From assembly GCA_900471525.1 (NCBI GenBank), contig UCEZ01000031.1:164259-228258 (forward strand): a stretch of 64,000 nucleotides of DNA. Reading direction: 5' to 3'. Positions 63,539-64,000 of the stretch are shown piece by piece. A program made the translations under genes and the position numbers. Below the pieces are notes generated by a model. That model saw only the letters and a list, made by a program, of their open reading frames with translations. It did not search any database and was not told the origin of the DNA. Each line of letters starts with the position of its first letter. Positions within the stretch are counted from its first letter, which is position 1. Source of the DNA: Hyphomicrobiales bacterium. Its GTDB lineage: Bacteria; Pseudomonadota; Alphaproteobacteria; Rhizobiales; Rhizobiaceae.

Positions 63539-64000
63539 TCAGAACATCACCACACTCCGGATGCTTTCTCCGGCATGCATGAGATCAAAGCCCTTGTTGA
63601 TGTCCTCGAGCGGCATCGTGTGGGTGATCATCGGGTCGATCTGGATCTTGCCCTGCATGTACCACTCGACGATCTTCGGCACGTCGGTGCGGCCGCGCGC
63701 GCCGCCGAAGGCGGTGCCCATCCAGTTGCGGCCGGTGACCAGCTGGAACGGACGGGTGGAGATTTCCTGGCCGGCGCCGGCAACGCCGATGATCACCGAC
63801 TTGCCCCAGCCGCGATGCGAGCTCTCCAGCGCCTGGCGCATCACCTTGGTGTTGCCGGTGCAGTCGAACGTGTAGTCGGCGCCGCCGATCGTGTCGCCGT
63901 TGCGCTTGGTCATGTTGACGAGATAGGGAACGATGTCGTCGCCGATATCCTTCGGATTGACGAAATGCGTCATGCCGAACTTTTCGCCCCAGGCCTTACG
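63539..64000 (-). CDS. frmA: S-(hydroxymethyl)glutathione dehydrogenase (class III ADH), 5' end outside window
   Basis: The C-terminal 153 residues are present; the frame runs open to base 64000 ([19 protein letters not shown]). [39 protein letters not shown] and [16 protein letters not shown] are typical of the class III enzyme, which uses NAD to oxidise the formaldehyde-glutathione adduct. The C-terminus [14 protein letters not shown] is complete. Roughly 60 percent of the protein, including the catalytic zinc site, lies outside. Confidence 0.93.
   Translation of the reverse strand, partial: RKAWGEKFGMTHFVNPKDIGDDIVPYLVNMTKRNGDTIGGADYTFDCTGNTKVMRQALESSHRGWGKSVIIGVAGAGQEISTRPFQLVTGRNWMGTAFGGARGRTDVPKIVEWYMQGKIQIDPMITHTMPLEDINKGFDLMHAGESIRSVVMF

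Overview
The window reads as DNA from a Rhizobiaceae alphaproteobacterium (Sinorhizobium/Ensifer or a close relative). The GC content is high, gene starts are tightly coupled, and the first 25 kb match the galactoglucan (exopolysaccharide II; exp/wg) cluster of Sinorhizobium meliloti in gene order. I worked from sequence motifs and remembered family knowledge, with no database search. wg gene names therefore rest on synteny, and the replicon (possibly a megaplasmid) is inferred.

Region 1 (1-26.4 kb): the wg cluster. On the minus strand, from 11.3 kb leftward, lie the MarR-type regulator wggR, the glycosyltransferase wgcA, and the wga genes: wgaA, the two-domain glycosyltransferase wgaB, two pyruvyltransferase-like genes, a secreted glycosyl hydrolase, rfbA and a truncated rfbC. 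On the plus strand lie the type I secretion pair wgdA-wgdB, the RTX-repeat protein wgeA, and a coupled run of glycosyltransferase, methyltransferase and accessory genes (wgeB-wgeG) ending in a GalU-type UTP-glucose-1-phosphate uridylyltransferase. Palindromes of one design (8-bp arms, 3-bp spacer, core TACTTC/GAAGTA) precede wgaA, wggR/wgdA and wgeA. A fourth sits just upstream of a separate alpha/beta-hydrolase gene at 26.4 kb, suggesting an extra regulon member.

Region 2 (26.6-34 kb): an unusual minus-strand operon. It holds a cyclase-like/AAA/TPR regulator, a YcaO cyclodehydratase-like protein, TfuA, a thermolysin-type zinc metalloprotease and an AT-rich 235-residue cysteine-containing protein of unknown function. 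This looks like an undescribed YcaO-TfuA peptide or protein modification locus. A possible structured small RNA or operon terminator lies at its downstream end.

Region 3 (34-43.2 kb): a transport and oxidation cluster. It has a choline-binding-type periplasmic protein, a truncated permease joined to a gene relic, two short-chain dehydrogenases, an SMP-30 lactonase-like protein, a flavin monooxygenase, a LuxR-type and a BetI-like regulator, and an SMR efflux protein with its own TetR regulator. A shared dyad (ATRGTG-N8-CACCAT) lies about 60 bp upstream of both an SDR gene and the monooxygenase gene.

Region 4 (43.3-57.8 kb): a minus-strand stress and efflux block. It includes small membrane and envelope proteins, a lipase-like protein, an AI-2E-family permease, a DUF1269 protein, a Tat-exported amidohydrolase, arginine deiminase with two amino-acid antiporters (no arcB or arcC here), an RND efflux pair and a YqhA-family protein.

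Region 5 (58-64 kb): two small hypothetical genes, a three-gene plus-strand operon (ferredoxin-type reductase, aminotransferase, FAD-linked dehydrogenase), and minus-strand glutathione-dependent formaldehyde genes, the last cut by the window edge. I saw no rRNA, tRNA, CRISPR array or intact insertion sequence.
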